Shown here piece after piece: positions 16,879 through 25,810 of a stretch of 37,561 nt of DNA (the stretch's first letter is position 1; the number at the start of each line of letters is the position of its first letter). The notes beneath the pieces are model-generated. The model saw only the letters and a program-made list of their open reading frames with translations, ran no database searches and had not been told where the DNA came from. Where the stretch lies: assembly GCA_949289785.1 (NCBI GenBank), contig CASEOW010000037.1:1-37561 (forward strand), read 5' to 3'. The DNA comes from an uncultured Bacillota bacterium. Its GTDB lineage: Bacteria > Bacillota > Clostridia > Christensenellales > UBA1242. The translations under genes were made by a program, and so were the position numbers.

Positions 16879-17655
16879 CTATATCGAATGTTTTATACTT
16901 TCTCTTACATTTTTCTCAACATAATTAAAGATTTTATCATTATTAGCAACTATGCAATACTCAAAACCTTTATATATTTTATTTGAAATAACCAAGTTAT
17001 TTTCCTCACACATAAGAATGCCGGGTAGTAAATCCCACTTTTTTATATCTTTTCTAATTAGAACATAAGCACCAAAACATTTTTGTATCATACTTGTAAA
17101 TTCCCAACAACCACAACCTACAATTCTAATATCTAATACACCATCATTTAATTTAGAAAAGCAATCAAGCGTAATATTTTTGACTTTATCGTCATGAGTT
17201 AAAGTTGATAGTGCTATCATAGACGAACTAATTTCAATATCGTGATAAGTTTCAATTCTTTTATTATTTAAATAAACACCTTGCCCTTTTATACATGTAT
17301 AAAGTTCATCATAGTATGGTAAATAAATAATAGAAAATTTTGTTTCTCCATTATCATAAAAAGCAACCTGAATACCAAATTCTTTTAACCCATTAGCATA
17401 GTTATGAGTTCCGTCAATCGGGTCTATAATCCATGTTCTATTTTCCAATTTTGTATCATTACAAGTTTCTTCTCCTAAAATATGGTCTTTAGGAAAATAC
17501 TTTTTTATAATTTTGATAAAATATTGCTCGCTTGCTAAATCGTTATCGGTAAAGAAGTCATAACTCCCTTTTAAATTAATTTTTTTACTACCTTTAAAAA
17601 AGATATTTTTAGCTACTTTTTTAATAGCTTTCTTAATTATATCAAATTCTTTCAT
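16879..17655 (-). CDS. Inositol monophosphatase family phosphatase
   Basis: A Mg2+-dependent sugar/nucleotide phosphatase of the IMPase superfamily (258 aa). Metal ligands are visible: the Glu pair in GEETC (62-63), DPIDGTHNY with Asp78 and Asp81, and the second-metal motif KKWDLLPG near residue 205. These families include inositol-1-phosphatase, SuhB and CysQ-type enzymes acting on PAP. The particular substrate cannot be decided from sequence. The ATG is preceded by AGGAG. It is monocistronic by spacing (110 bases to the next gene). Confidence 0.9.
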   Translation of the reverse strand: MKEFDIIKKAIKKVAKNIFFKGSKKINLKGSYDFFTDNDLASEQYFIKIIKKYFPKDHILGEETCNDTKLENRTWIIDPIDGTHNYANGLKEFGIQVAFYDNGETKFSIIYLPYYDELYTCIKGQGVYLNNKRIETYHDIEISSSMIALSTLTHDDKVKNITLDCFSKLNDGVLDIRIVGCGCWEFTSMIQKCFGAYVLIRKDIKKWDLLPGILMCEENNLVISNKIYKGFEYCIVANNDKIFNYVEKNVRESIKHSI

Positions 17656-17672
17656 AACTAAACTCCTAAAAA

Positions 17673-17701
17673 AGTTTATATAAAAATACGAAAAATGTCA
17701 A
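17673..17701 (-). promoter_or_regulatory. Probable promoter of the IMPase-like gene
   Basis: Minus-strand TTGACA (17701-17696) is followed after 17 bases by TAAACT (17678-17673), or after 15 by TATAAA. The -35 is consensus; the choice of -10 is uncertain. Confidence 0.5.
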
Positions 17702-17946
17702 ATTATTAAATATATTTAAAAAATTAAAATATTTTATATAATCAATTATTAGTATTAATATATAAAATATTTAATATATGTTTAAAGCAAATTTATACAT
17801 TATCTTTAGCAATAAATACACTTCTAAATTCTTAATATTTTTATCTGTATCAATAAAGTTTAATTTAATAGTTTATTAATCATTTTTGTTTATTAAATGC
17901 ATATTAAAAATACAATGTTTTTTATAAACTATTTAATCTAAATATA

Positions 17947-17975
17947 TTGACATAATCTTTAACCTATAATATAAT
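17947..17975 (+). promoter_or_regulatory. Consensus sigma-A promoter of the 306-aa orphan
   Basis: TTGACA (17947-17952) and TATAAT (17970-17975) with 17 bases between them. The start is predicted near 17982, just before AAAGG. Confidence 0.8.
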
Positions 17976-17989
17976 GATAAAAAGGAAAA

Positions 17990-18910
17990 ATGCGAATGAA
18001 ATTTACTAAAATTATAAAAAAATATCAGAAAAAAAATTTAAAAATTTCAGGAAAAAATATGGACGAAAAATTTTTAAAGGTAGGACATTTAACAGATATT
18101 GGCGATAAAATAGAAGAAGCTTTATATCGGAGAAAAGTGAAATTTGCTTCTCCTGAAGAACTCAAGAATATTAAAAAACCTGTAAAAATTTCTACTAAGC
18201 ATAAATTGCTTTTAGAAATAGTTGAAAACATGTATTTCGAAGGACTTGAAGATAAATCACATGTTACCCAAATGGAAATTAAAAATGGAAAAGTTATTAT
18301 TCCTCTTGAAATGCCTCATCATTCCATTCCAGTCAAAAATATTTCAGAACTCGAATCATATTCAGATATGGGTATAATAGCAACTGAATGGTTTGGAGAA
18401 CTTGAAGCTGAAAATGAAGGAAGATTGTGTACATTTGTATCTAAAGGATATTTTTTACAGGGCAAAGGTCTTATACCTGCTGGAATATGTTCGGAAAATG
18501 ATATCACTTTTTACATAGATGAAAATAATGAATATTGGAAAAAAATTTCACAATATGATTTTTTTGAATATGAACATATAAAAAACACAACCCCAGAAAA
18601 ATTAAAAGAATTATATCCACCTGAAATTATTGATTTATATGATGAACTAGTTGAGCCACTTTCTCCTGGTGGAAAACGTAAACACGATCATCCTTTGCGT
18701 AATACATCTATTTGGATGGCTATTCCTGGCGGTATCCCCCCACAACTAATTGTAGGTATTCAATGTCATAAAAATTCTTTAAAAAAAATAGGGAATCTAG
18801 ATGAAATACAAAAATTATTCCCTAATGCTGTAATATTTGATGAAAATCATTTTGTTTATCAAAAAGAAAAATCCTTGGAAAATCAAGAATATAATAATGA
18901 AAAATTATAA
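17990..18910 (+). CDS. Unrecognised 306-aa soluble protein on the opposite strand
   Basis: I do not recognise this protein. The first 25 residues are very basic (KIIKKYQKKNLKISGK). Distinctive segments are HVTQMEIKNGKVIIPLEM near residue 90, a Gly-rich stretch around 155 (KGYFLQGKGLIPAGIC), the SPGGKRKHDHPLRNTSIWM region near 230 with two His and several basic residues, and IPGGIPPQLIVGIQCH near 250. No membrane segment or signal is seen. The ATG at 17990 is four bases from AAAGG and the ATG at 17996 is ten; the latter (304 aa) may be the true start. It is the only plus-strand gene between nrdR's unit and spoVG and has a consensus promoter. Confidence 0.78.
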   Translation: MRMKFTKIIKKYQKKNLKISGKNMDEKFLKVGHLTDIGDKIEEALYRRKVKFASPEELKNIKKPVKISTKHKLLLEIVENMYFEGLEDKSHVTQMEIKNGKVIIPLEMPHHSIPVKNISELESYSDMGIIATEWFGELEAENEGRLCTFVSKGYFLQGKGLIPAGICSENDITFYIDENNEYWKKISQYDFFEYEHIKNTTPEKLKELYPPEIIDLYDELVEPLSPGGKRKHDHPLRNTSIWMAIPGGIPPQLIVGIQCHKNSLKKIGNLDEIQKLFPNAVIFDENHFVYQKEKSLENQEYNNEKL

Positions 18911-19128
18911 TGGTATATCTTGTTAATTTTATGTATTTTTTGTGTAGGTTTTAAAATAAAATCACAATAAAATTATATTAAATTACTTATCATAACATCA
19001 AAATAAGATATTATATTTCATTAAATGTATTAAAAACTAAAATTAATTCTAAAAAATAAAAAAAGTTACTACTTAAACAATAAATAAAAAAGTTAAACTA
19101 TAAATATAATTTTACATTTATCAAAACT

Positions 19129-19602
19129 TTATTCTTTATTTAAATCTTCATCCACTTCTTTGTTTTTAAAAATTATTCTTTCTGCATTAGCTATTTTTAT
19201 AATATCTGCAGTGATTTCTTTTTCTAATTGCTCTCCACTAACTTTATTTAAAACTTGCTTTGTTATATTTAAATCCTTAGTCAATAACAAAATCTTGTAA
19301 CCCAATAACAAATAATTAGACCAAGAATCAGCATCCCAACATCTAAATTTAAATAAAACATCGCCCAAAATATCTTGTCCTCTTTCTGTTTTAATTAAAT
19401 TATATAATTCATTAATATTCTTATAACTATCTTTTAAGATACATTTACGATGTTTAAGCCAACCCTCCTGACTATAGTCTTTAATTTTATTTAAATCATT
19501 AGATATTTGTTCATATTTTTCATATTTTTTTTGTAAATTAGCAATCCAAATTTTAATCTGTCTTTCTACTTGCACATTATCTAAAGTTTTATTTGTTTTC
19601 AT
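19129..19602 (-). CDS. Unrecognised 157-aa helical protein
   Basis: I do not recognise this protein. It looks almost wholly alpha-helical: an N-terminal Lys/Glu/Gln-rich coiled-coil-like stretch (about 12-45, IKIWIANLQKKYEKYEQI), a middle with several Trp (including FRCWDADSWSNYLLLGYKI near 87-105) and a charged tail. The start at 19602 follows AAAGGAG by seven bases; a TTG at 19608 in frame is too near the site. It lies 88 bases after the GNAT gene and may share its transcript. Confidence 0.75.
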   Translation of the reverse strand: MKTNKTLDNVQVERQIKIWIANLQKKYEKYEQISNDLNKIKDYSQEGWLKHRKCILKDSYKNINELYNLIKTERGQDILGDVLFKFRCWDADSWSNYLLLGYKILLLTKDLNITKQVLNKVSGEQLEKEITADIIKIANAERIIFKNKEVDEDLNKE

Positions 19603-19690
19603 AAGCAACTCCTTTTATTTTAAAAATAATAACTTAATATATTGTTTTGCTTTTTAATTATTTTTTAATTTTATTTTAAATTTTTAAAGA

Positions 19691-20233
19691 TTATTTTTCT
19701 AAATCAATCCAATAGCGTTCAATTTGTGAACCATCATCTAATATTCTAGTATCTTCATATTTTCCGCCATTTGCTAAAATACATTTTCTTGAAGCCACAT
19801 TAGAATTTAAACAAGTAACAAGAACTCTCAATATTCCTAGTTTTTTACATTTTTCAAGCCCTAATTTTAAAATTTTTTTACCATAGCCTTTTTTTCTTTC
19901 GTCAATTACAATACAATCCCCTATATGTCCACCGTAATTTAATAAAAATTCATTTAATAAATGTCTAAGTTGTAGCATACCAATCAATTTATCATCTGAA
20001 GTTCTAACTAAAATATATTGACTTGCCTCAACAATGCCATCTGGTAAATTTTCTCCATTTCGCCAATCATTACATTTTTTCAGCCAAGTGTCAAAATCAT
20101 CTTGCATCAAACTTCCACATCCAGCCATACTAGAACCAGCATCCAACATCTTTTGTTTAAATTCTTCGATTTTTTCTTTATAATTTGGGGTAGGAAAAAC
20201 TAATTTTAGTTGTTCCTGTTTTTTAAGCAACAT
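19691..20233 (-). CDS. GNAT-family N-acetyltransferase
   Basis: A 180-aa GNAT protein. Acetyl-CoA-binding motif A is clear: GDCIVIDERKKGYGKKILKLG, with the RKKGYG pyrophosphate loop at about residues 113-118. The downstream strand LVTCLNSNVASRKCILANGG is also typical of the family, and ends in YWIDL. Its acceptor is unknown. The N-terminal half contains a W-RNGENLPDG segment seen in clostridial GNATs that resemble antibiotic- or metabolite-modifying types, but no substrate can be assigned. AAGGAGG lies seven to eight bases before the ATG. A promoter lies 75 bases upstream. Confidence 0.88.
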   Translation of the reverse strand: MLLKKQEQLKLVFPTPNYKEKIEEFKQKMLDAGSSMAGCGSLMQDDFDTWLKKCNDWRNGENLPDGIVEASQYILVRTSDDKLIGMLQLRHLLNEFLLNYGGHIGDCIVIDERKKGYGKKILKLGLEKCKKLGILRVLVTCLNSNVASRKCILANGGKYEDTRILDDGSQIERYWIDLEK

Positions 20234-20307
20234 TATTTTACCTCCTTATTTAATTTTTATTACTTCTTCATTAAAAACATAAAATTGATAGCTAATGTAT
20301 TTTTTTT

Positions 20308-20336
20308 ATACTACCATAATTCACCTAAAAAGTCAA
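20308..20336 (-). promoter_or_regulatory. Sigma-A promoter of the GNAT unit
   Basis: Minus-strand TTGACT (20336-20331) and TAGTAT (20313-20308), spacing 17. It leaves a leader of about 68 bases before 20233, in which no structure is evident. Confidence 0.55.
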
Positions 20337-20524
20337 TATTATAATTAACTATTCAAATTAATACACAACCCTTATGTAATAAAAAATAAATAAATTTTGA
20401 TTTAAACTAAAACTAAAATTCTAACACTTAAAATAAATGAAAGAGTAAAATTTTTTTATTGTGATATTTTTTTTAACTAATAATTATGCAAACAAGCAAA
20501 ATTAATAACCATTCTTATTGCACG

Positions 20525-21325
20525 CTAATTTTTATTTTTTCTACAAATATAAAGCATATGAGAACTATATCCTTGATGGTCAAGTCTTTCACAAGTTGCT
20601 AAGTGTAATTTAAATAATAAGTCAATATTTTTATCAGTCATTTTGCCGTTGTCAATATAGTCTCTCATCATCGGAGCTAGTCCATCTGTTGCGACATTTT
20701 TAATATAAGTGCTTTTAGTTTTATTAAATTGTTTATTAAAATCTTCAATAAAATAAGAATTAAATATTTCATTCGGAATATCTTTAATACTCCCATCTTT
20801 ATTTAAAGCGTAAGCCAATTCGTCTATTTTTCCTTTTCTAACACCATATGACCAAATAATAGATGTATGAGTAAGATAGGCAAACATGCAAATTCCATTT
20901 GGTTTACAAACTCTTAAAGTCTCACTAATGGCCCTGTTCTTATCCTTTTTTTTATACAAATGATACATAGGCCCTAAACATAAAACAATATTAAACGAAT
21001 TATCTTCAAATTGTAAATCTAACACATCTCCTTGATAACTCTTTAAGTTATCTATTTTACTAGAATTTTCTCTCAAAACTTTGAGATTTTTTTCTACAAG
21101 TTCTACTGCTGTTACATCATAACCCATTTTAGCAAGTGCGATAGAATATCTACCAGTACCGGCTCCTATTTCTAAAATTTTACATCCTTTTCTTAGGTAT
21201 TTTTGAATATAAAACAAAGTTGTTTTATATTCAAATAGTTGAGACTTTCTATTAAATCTCTCATCCTCATTTGAATTATTATAATTTGCCTCAATAATAT
21301 TTTTGTATTTATTTATATATCTCAT
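20525..21325 (-). CDS. Class I SAM-dependent methyltransferase
   Basis: A 266-aa methyltransferase. The SAM-binding motif I is ILEIGAGTGRYS (about residues 46-57), motif II is VTAVELVEKNL, and motifs III/IV are seen as YQGDVLDLQF and NIVLCLGPMYHL. It matches the small-molecule (type 11/25) methyltransferase fold; the substrate is unknown. The last third is variable and contains CERLDHQGYSSHMLYICRK, common in a group of clostridial methyltransferases. The start ATG has a weak TAGG site. It is a single gene with 199 bases on the promoter side, where I see an AATAAC/GTTATT inverted repeat near 21386-21404 but no clear promoter. Confidence 0.88.
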   Translation of the reverse strand: MRYINKYKNIIEANYNNSNEDERFNRKSQLFEYKTTLFYIQKYLRKGCKILEIGAGTGRYSIALAKMGYDVTAVELVEKNLKVLRENSSKIDNLKSYQGDVLDLQFEDNSFNIVLCLGPMYHLYKKKDKNRAISETLRVCKPNGICMFAYLTHTSIIWSYGVRKGKIDELAYALNKDGSIKDIPNEIFNSYFIEDFNKQFNKTKSTYIKNVATDGLAPMMRDYIDNGKMTDKNIDLLFKLHLATCERLDHQGYSSHMLYICRKNKN

Positions 21326-21503
21326 AAATTACCTATCCTAAAAAATCAAGTTATTAATATTTTTTTAATTGCGATATCCCCAAAATAACTATACCGGTTA
21401 TTAAAATTGAAAAAATTCACTTTTTAATAAAAAGAATATGAAGTAGTGTAGTTTAAAGATTTGAGCCTATTAACATTAGTTAATACATTAACTTTTTATA
21501 TAC

Positions 21504-22166
21504 TCACAAATACGGATCATTCTCATTATCTTTTGATTCACTTAAAATTTGAGTTTTCATCGCATATTTGGAGACATTTGCAAAATTATCATCATAATTA
21601 TATTTTTTAAGTCCAAAAGTTTGCCACATTTTAGAGAATGAATAGCCTTTATCCATCATTTCTTTTACTTCTTTATCATTAGCCACTTCATTGTGTTCTT
21701 GATTATATAAATCAACACATCCTTCTTCATCATAAATTTTGCTTTGTAAATCGCATTCTAATTTATCGCAAAAATAAGCAAATTTAGCTTCTTTAGTTTG
21801 TTTTTCATTAAATTCATCAATTAAATCTTCGAATTTCTTAGCATTCCCCAATTTAGAAAAAACTTTTCTTACAGCTTCTCTACCTTTAATTAATTTTTCA
21901 TCTTTAGATATTTGCCACTGTGTCAAATCTCCTATAACAATTTCTTCAACTTCGTGCACAGCAAGCATAGTCAAAACTTTTGCTATGTCGATATCATATT
22001 TAAATTCTGACCACATACCTATAGCAAGCATTTGCACCCCATAAATATGCTCAGCTATACTTTCAACTCTAAATCTGTTAACTCTCCAATTTTTCCAACC
22101 TGTTCTAACTACATCTTTTAACTTATTGCAAAGCACATAAAACTCAATAACATTTTTTTCTTTCAT
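21504..22166 (-). CDS. HD-domain phosphohydrolase (YfbR/HDDC2-like)
   Basis: A 220-aa HD-superfamily protein of the 5'-deoxynucleotidase-like branch. The pattern R-x-ESIAEH (His40), then VHEVEEIVIGD (His71-Glu72, with Asp80 following) and a later Asp in FCDKLECDLQ corresponds to the H...HD...D metal site, with Glu in place of the usual Asp at the HD pair. Nucleotide monophosphate dephosphorylation is the known role of relatives. I choose the ATG at 22166, which has AGAGG seven bases upstream; an in-frame start at 22214 that would overlap ftsW begins with a run of hydrophobic and Lys residues not seen in the family. It lies 44 bases after ftsW. Confidence 0.82.
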   Translation of the reverse strand: MKEKNVIEFYVLCNKLKDVVRTGWKNWRVNRFRVESIAEHIYGVQMLAIGMWSEFKYDIDIAKVLTMLAVHEVEEIVIGDLTQWQISKDEKLIKGREAVRKVFSKLGNAKKFEDLIDEFNEKQTKEAKFAYFCDKLECDLQSKIYDEEGCVDLYNQEHNEVANDKEVKEMMDKGYSFSKMWQTFGLKKYNYDDNFANVSKYAMKTQILSESKDNENDPYL

Positions 22167-22210
22167 CTTTAGCCTCTTTTTTTTAATAGTAACATAAAAA
22201 ATAACAAAAA

Positions 22211-23338
22211 TCAATATTTATTGCTACTTCTAGCAACATTAAGACACACACCAATCCCCGCCATAAAAACTGAAACGGAAGTTCCACCACTTGAAATAAA
22301 TGGAAGAGGAAGCCCAGTTGGTGGAATTGAACCTGTAACAACTGCAACATTTAATAATGTTTGAACGCCAATAATAAAAGCTACGCCACTAGCAAGTAAG
22401 GCACCAAACCTATCTTTTGCATTTAAAGCTATTTTAATAAGTTTATAAACTAGAGCAAAAAATATTAATAGCAAAAAACATGTTCCTATAAACCCTATTT
22501 CTTCACCAATTATTGAAAGAATAAAGTCAGACTCTGCAAAAGGCAAAAATAGATATTTTTGTCTTGAATTAAATAAGCCAACACCAAAAAGTCCACCATC
22601 TCCTAAAGAATATAATGATTGGATAAGTTGAAAACCCTCTCCTTGAGGCGAAGCCCAAGGGTCAATAAATGCCATAAGTCTTTTTAACCTATAAGGCTCT
22701 AAAATAATAAGAAGAGGAACAGCAAAAGAAGCAGGAATAGAAAACATTAAAGTATGCTTTTTACTCATTCCACCTATAATCAACATAAAAAGAGTTACAA
22801 AGCAAATACACATTGTAACGCTCATAGAAGGTTCAAGCATGATAAGAACACACATTAAACCACCAACAATAAGAACAGGCAATAACCCTTTAAAAGTTTT
22901 AACTTTGTCATGATTTTCAGACATATACGAAGCAATAAAAATTACTAAAGCAAATTTAGCCACTTCTGAAGGTTGAAGTGAAATACCTAAAATAGATACC
23001 CACCTTTTTGCTCCATAACTTTCCATTCCGATTCCTGGAACAAAAACAAGACCAAGAAGAATGAAAGTAGCAATTAAAATCCACCATTTGAATTTTTTTA
23101 ATAGATGATAATCAAAAAATGCAAAAAAAATCATTGCAAAAATACCTAAAACTATTCCCATTATTTGCTTAAAAAGGAAAAAATATTTGTTACCATAATG
23201 ATACTGTGCACTATAATAACTAGCACTATAAACCATTAAAGCACCAAATCCTGCCAAAAAAAGCACCAATAATATTACAATGATTAAATCTTTTAAATAT
23301 TTAGAATTATGACATTTCAATTTTTTCAAATGTTCCAA
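22211..23338 (-). CDS. ftsW: Septal peptidoglycan glycosyltransferase FtsW
   Basis: A SEDS-family polymerase that extends glycan strands from lipid II with its partner PBP. About ten membrane helices are visible. Family markers: GLGAKRWV-like ESYGAKRWVSI, SLQPSEVAKFALVIF, the LEPSMSV catalytic-loop region, EEIGFIG, and GLPLPFISSGGTS near the C-terminus. The start is a TTG at 23338, seven bases after AAGGAG. This lies inside murD, giving a 32-base overlap and likely translational coupling. The partner transpeptidase gene (ftsI) is not in the window. Confidence 0.95.
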   Translation of the reverse strand: MEHLKKLKCHNSKYLKDLIIVILLVLFLAGFGALMVYSASYYSAQYHYGNKYFFLFKQIMGIVLGIFAMIFFAFFDYHLLKKFKWWILIATFILLGLVFVPGIGMESYGAKRWVSILGISLQPSEVAKFALVIFIASYMSENHDKVKTFKGLLPVLIVGGLMCVLIMLEPSMSVTMCICFVTLFMLIIGGMSKKHTLMFSIPASFAVPLLIILEPYRLKRLMAFIDPWASPQGEGFQLIQSLYSLGDGGLFGVGLFNSRQKYLFLPFAESDFILSIIGEEIGFIGTCFLLLIFFALVYKLIKIALNAKDRFGALLASGVAFIIGVQTLLNVAVVTGSIPPTGLPLPFISSGGTSVSVFMAGIGVCLNVARSSNKY

Positions 23339-24620
23339 ACATTATCTCCTTAAAAACTTCTCCACGCACTGCATAGGAATCAAATTCATCAAAACTCGCA
23401 CAAGCTGGTGAAAGTAGAATTTTTTGTCCTTCTTGAGCATTGTTTTTTGCATAATAAGTTGCAGATTTCATAGTAGGAAAAATCATAGGATTATATCCAT
23501 ATTTAACAGCACAATCGAATATTTCTTGTCCACATTGTCCAAAACATAAGATTTGTTCAAAATTATAATTTTTATTAAAAATTTCATCAAACTCGCAATC
23601 TTTATTTTGTCCACCTAACAAAATAACAAGCCCATTCTCTCCCAAAGAATTTATAGCACTTAAAGAAGAAGAGATATTAGTAGCTTTAGAATCATCAAAA
23701 ACACTAGCACCATTAATTTGACCAAGATATTCAAGCCTATGCGAAGGAGCTCTATATTCTAAAATAGCATTTTTAATAATGGTAGGTTTAATTTTAAAAA
23801 TGGAACATATTGCAACACTTGCCATAACATTTTCAATATTTTTTTCTCCAAAAAGTGGTAACTCTGAAAGAGAAATTATTTTAGTTTTGTTATGGTAAAT
23901 TGCATTATTTTTAATAAAAACGCCTTTATTCAACAATTTTTTTGAAAAAAAAGTTACTTTTTTGTTAATTAATAAACTTCTAGTAATTTCATCATCAAAA
24001 TTCAAAACAACTTTTTGCATTCTTTTTTTAGTAATAATTTTGCTTTTAACTCTAATATATTCTTCAAAACTGCCATGTCTATCTATATGGTCTGGAGCAA
24101 GATTTAAAACAACAGCAACATTAGATTGAAAATATTTTGATAATTCTAATTGAAAATTACTTACCTCACAAACATAAATACTATCCTTATCACCTTGCAT
24201 AACAGCATTTGTTAAAGGCAAGCCCACATTGCCACAAGCGAAAGTTTTATAACCAGCCTTTTTAAAAATTTCATTCGTCAAAGTTGTAACTGTAGTTTTG
24301 CCATTAGTGCCGGTAATACCAATAATTTTCCCTTTACAAAATAAAAATCCCAAATCTAATTCACTAATAACAGGAGTTTTAGTTACTAAAAAATGAGTTA
24401 TTAAAGGATTGCCAATAACTTTTATACCGGGGCTCACAACAACCAAATCAAATTTCTGACGCATAGGTTCTTTAACATAATTAAAAATGTTCACAAAGCG
24501 ATTTTTATCATCATATACACTAACGCAAGCGCCTAAACTATGAAGAAGTTTACTTGCTTCCTGCCCACTAATTCCCATTCCATATACTAAAACATTTTTG
24601 CCTTTTAAATTTAATTTCAT
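23307..24620 (-). CDS. murD: UDP-N-acetylmuramoylalanine-D-glutamate ligase MurD
   Basis: MurD adds D-Glu to UDP-MurNAc-L-Ala in the cytosol. An N-terminal Rossmann domain opens with VLVYGMGISGQE (about 10-21). The ATP loop GITGTNGKTT is at 101-110, and LNLAPDHIDRHGS is the conserved Mur ligase motif. Later motifs HRLEYLG and DDSKATN are typical of MurD. It is 437 aa. Its ATG overlaps the mraY TGA in an ATGA, with AGGAG just upstream inside mraY, indicating tight coupling. Confidence 0.97.
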   Translation of the reverse strand: MKLNLKGKNVLVYGMGISGQEASKLLHSLGACVSVYDDKNRFVNIFNYVKEPMRQKFDLVVVSPGIKVIGNPLITHFLVTKTPVISELDLGFLFCKGKIIGITGTNGKTTVTTLTNEIFKKAGYKTFACGNVGLPLTNAVMQGDKDSIYVCEVSNFQLELSKYFQSNVAVVLNLAPDHIDRHGSFEEYIRVKSKIITKKRMQKVVLNFDDEITRSLLINKKVTFFSKKLLNKGVFIKNNAIYHNKTKIISLSELPLFGEKNIENVMASVAICSIFKIKPTIIKNAILEYRAPSHRLEYLGQINGASVFDDSKATNISSSLSAINSLGENGLVILLGGQNKDCEFDEIFNKNYNFEQILCFGQCGQEIFDCAVKYGYNPMIFPTMKSATYYAKNNAQEGQKILLSPACASFDEFDSYAVRGEVFKEIMFGTFEKIEMS

Positions 24621-25576
24621 ATAGCTCCTGTGACAACAACATAACCGATTAATGCACTAATACCACAAATAATCGTTATTACTATATATATTGTCACAAT
24701 TCGATTTTCATGCACGCCATTTTGTTCAAAATGATGATGTAATGGTGCCATTTTAAAAATTCTTTTATGTGTTTTTTTATAATAAGCAACTTGTAATATA
24801 TCAGAAAGAGCAGTCAAAACATACATAATACCTATAATGACTAAAACAAGCTCTAATCCAGAAAACACTGCTAATGTTGCTATAGCACCACCTAAAGCTA
24901 ATGAGCCCGTGTCACCCATGAAAATTTTAGCTGGAAAGCAATTAAACAATAAAAATCCTATCAATGCACCTACAAGAGCAAAAGAAAATAAGCTATAACT
25001 TTCAAAACCTAATAATGCTAAAATACTACCAAAAAATATAAGATATATTGCACTCACACCACTAGCAAGTCCATCTAAACCATCAAGCAAATTAACTGCA
25101 TTTGTAACTGCCAAATAAAAAATTATTATAAAAGGAATAATAAAAATACCTAAATCAATTTTTACGCCAAAAAGGTCAAGCTGACTGCCAATATTTAAAT
25201 AAACAAAAACAGAGATTATGATAGCAATACCAAATTGTCCTATGATTTTTTGATAAGGTTTCAAACCTTCATTTTTATGAAATTTAATTTTAATAAAATC
25301 ATCTAAAAATCCTAAAATACCATAAGCAAACATAACTACCAAAAGAAAGATAGAAAAAAGATAATCTTTCTTAAGAAAACATAATACACTAAAAATGGTT
25401 GCAAAAATAAAAGTCATTCCACCCATAGTAGGAGTTCCACTTTTTCCAGCATGCTTGTCCACATAATGAAGAATAGTTTGAGAAAGATGAAATTTCTTAC
25501 TAAAATAAAAAACTATAAAACCTATGATTATGGAAAAAGCTAAACTTAACAAAAAAATTAATAATATTTCAAGCAT
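24617..25576 (-). CDS. mraY: Phospho-N-acetylmuramoyl-pentapeptide transferase MraY
   Basis: MraY makes lipid I on the inner face of the membrane from UDP-MurNAc-pentapeptide and undecaprenyl phosphate. Some ten membrane helices are present. Signatures: GKSGTPTMGG (about 44-53), FLDDFIKIK with the Asp pair, NAVNLLDGLDGLASG, and the PLHHHFEQNG loop near the end. It is 319 aa, as usual. AAAGGA precedes the ATG. A terminator separates it from murE, so mraY-murD-ftsW form their own unit, though no good promoter stands out in 25577-25713. Confidence 0.97.
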   Translation of the reverse strand: MLEILLIFLLSLAFSIIIGFIVFYFSKKFHLSQTILHYVDKHAGKSGTPTMGGMTFIFATIFSVLCFLKKDYLFSIFLLVVMFAYGILGFLDDFIKIKFHKNEGLKPYQKIIGQFGIAIIISVFVYLNIGSQLDLFGVKIDLGIFIIPFIIIFYLAVTNAVNLLDGLDGLASGVSAIYLIFFGSILALLGFESYSLFSFALVGALIGFLLFNCFPAKIFMGDTGSLALGGAIATLAVFSGLELVLVIIGIMYVLTALSDILQVAYYKKTHKRIFKMAPLHHHFEQNGVHENRIVTIYIVITIICGISALIGYVVVTGAI

Positions 25577-25713
25577 AAAATATTCCTTTTATAAATAAAA
25601 TCTAATATAGTTTATTTCTTATTATTTAAAAATATCCTTAATTTTCCATACTATTTAAAATAAATAATTTTAAAATAAGTGAATTTAAAATTGATAATTA
25701 TTTGTAAAAAATA

Positions 25714-25749
25714 AAAAACTACAAATATTTTTAAAAATTTGTAGTTTTT
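25714..25749 (-). terminator. Terminator after murE
   Basis: Perfect 13-bp arms AAAAACTACAAAT (25714-25726) and ATTTGTAGTTTTT (25737-25749) around a ten-base loop; the A-rich left arm gives a T tail on the minus strand. It lies 62 bases past the murE stop. Confidence 0.8.
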
Positions 25750-25810
25750 ATGTCGAATTTGTTTAATTTTTATTTAATAAATCATTATTATTTATATTTT
25801 GTTTAATATA

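Larger units (their letters stand above)
17656..17989. other. Divergent intergenic region, 334 bases
   Basis: Two divergent promoters lie at its ends (17673-17701 minus and 17947-17975 plus). The 245 bases between them are AT-rich and I see no ORF or RNA gene there. Confidence 0.7.
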
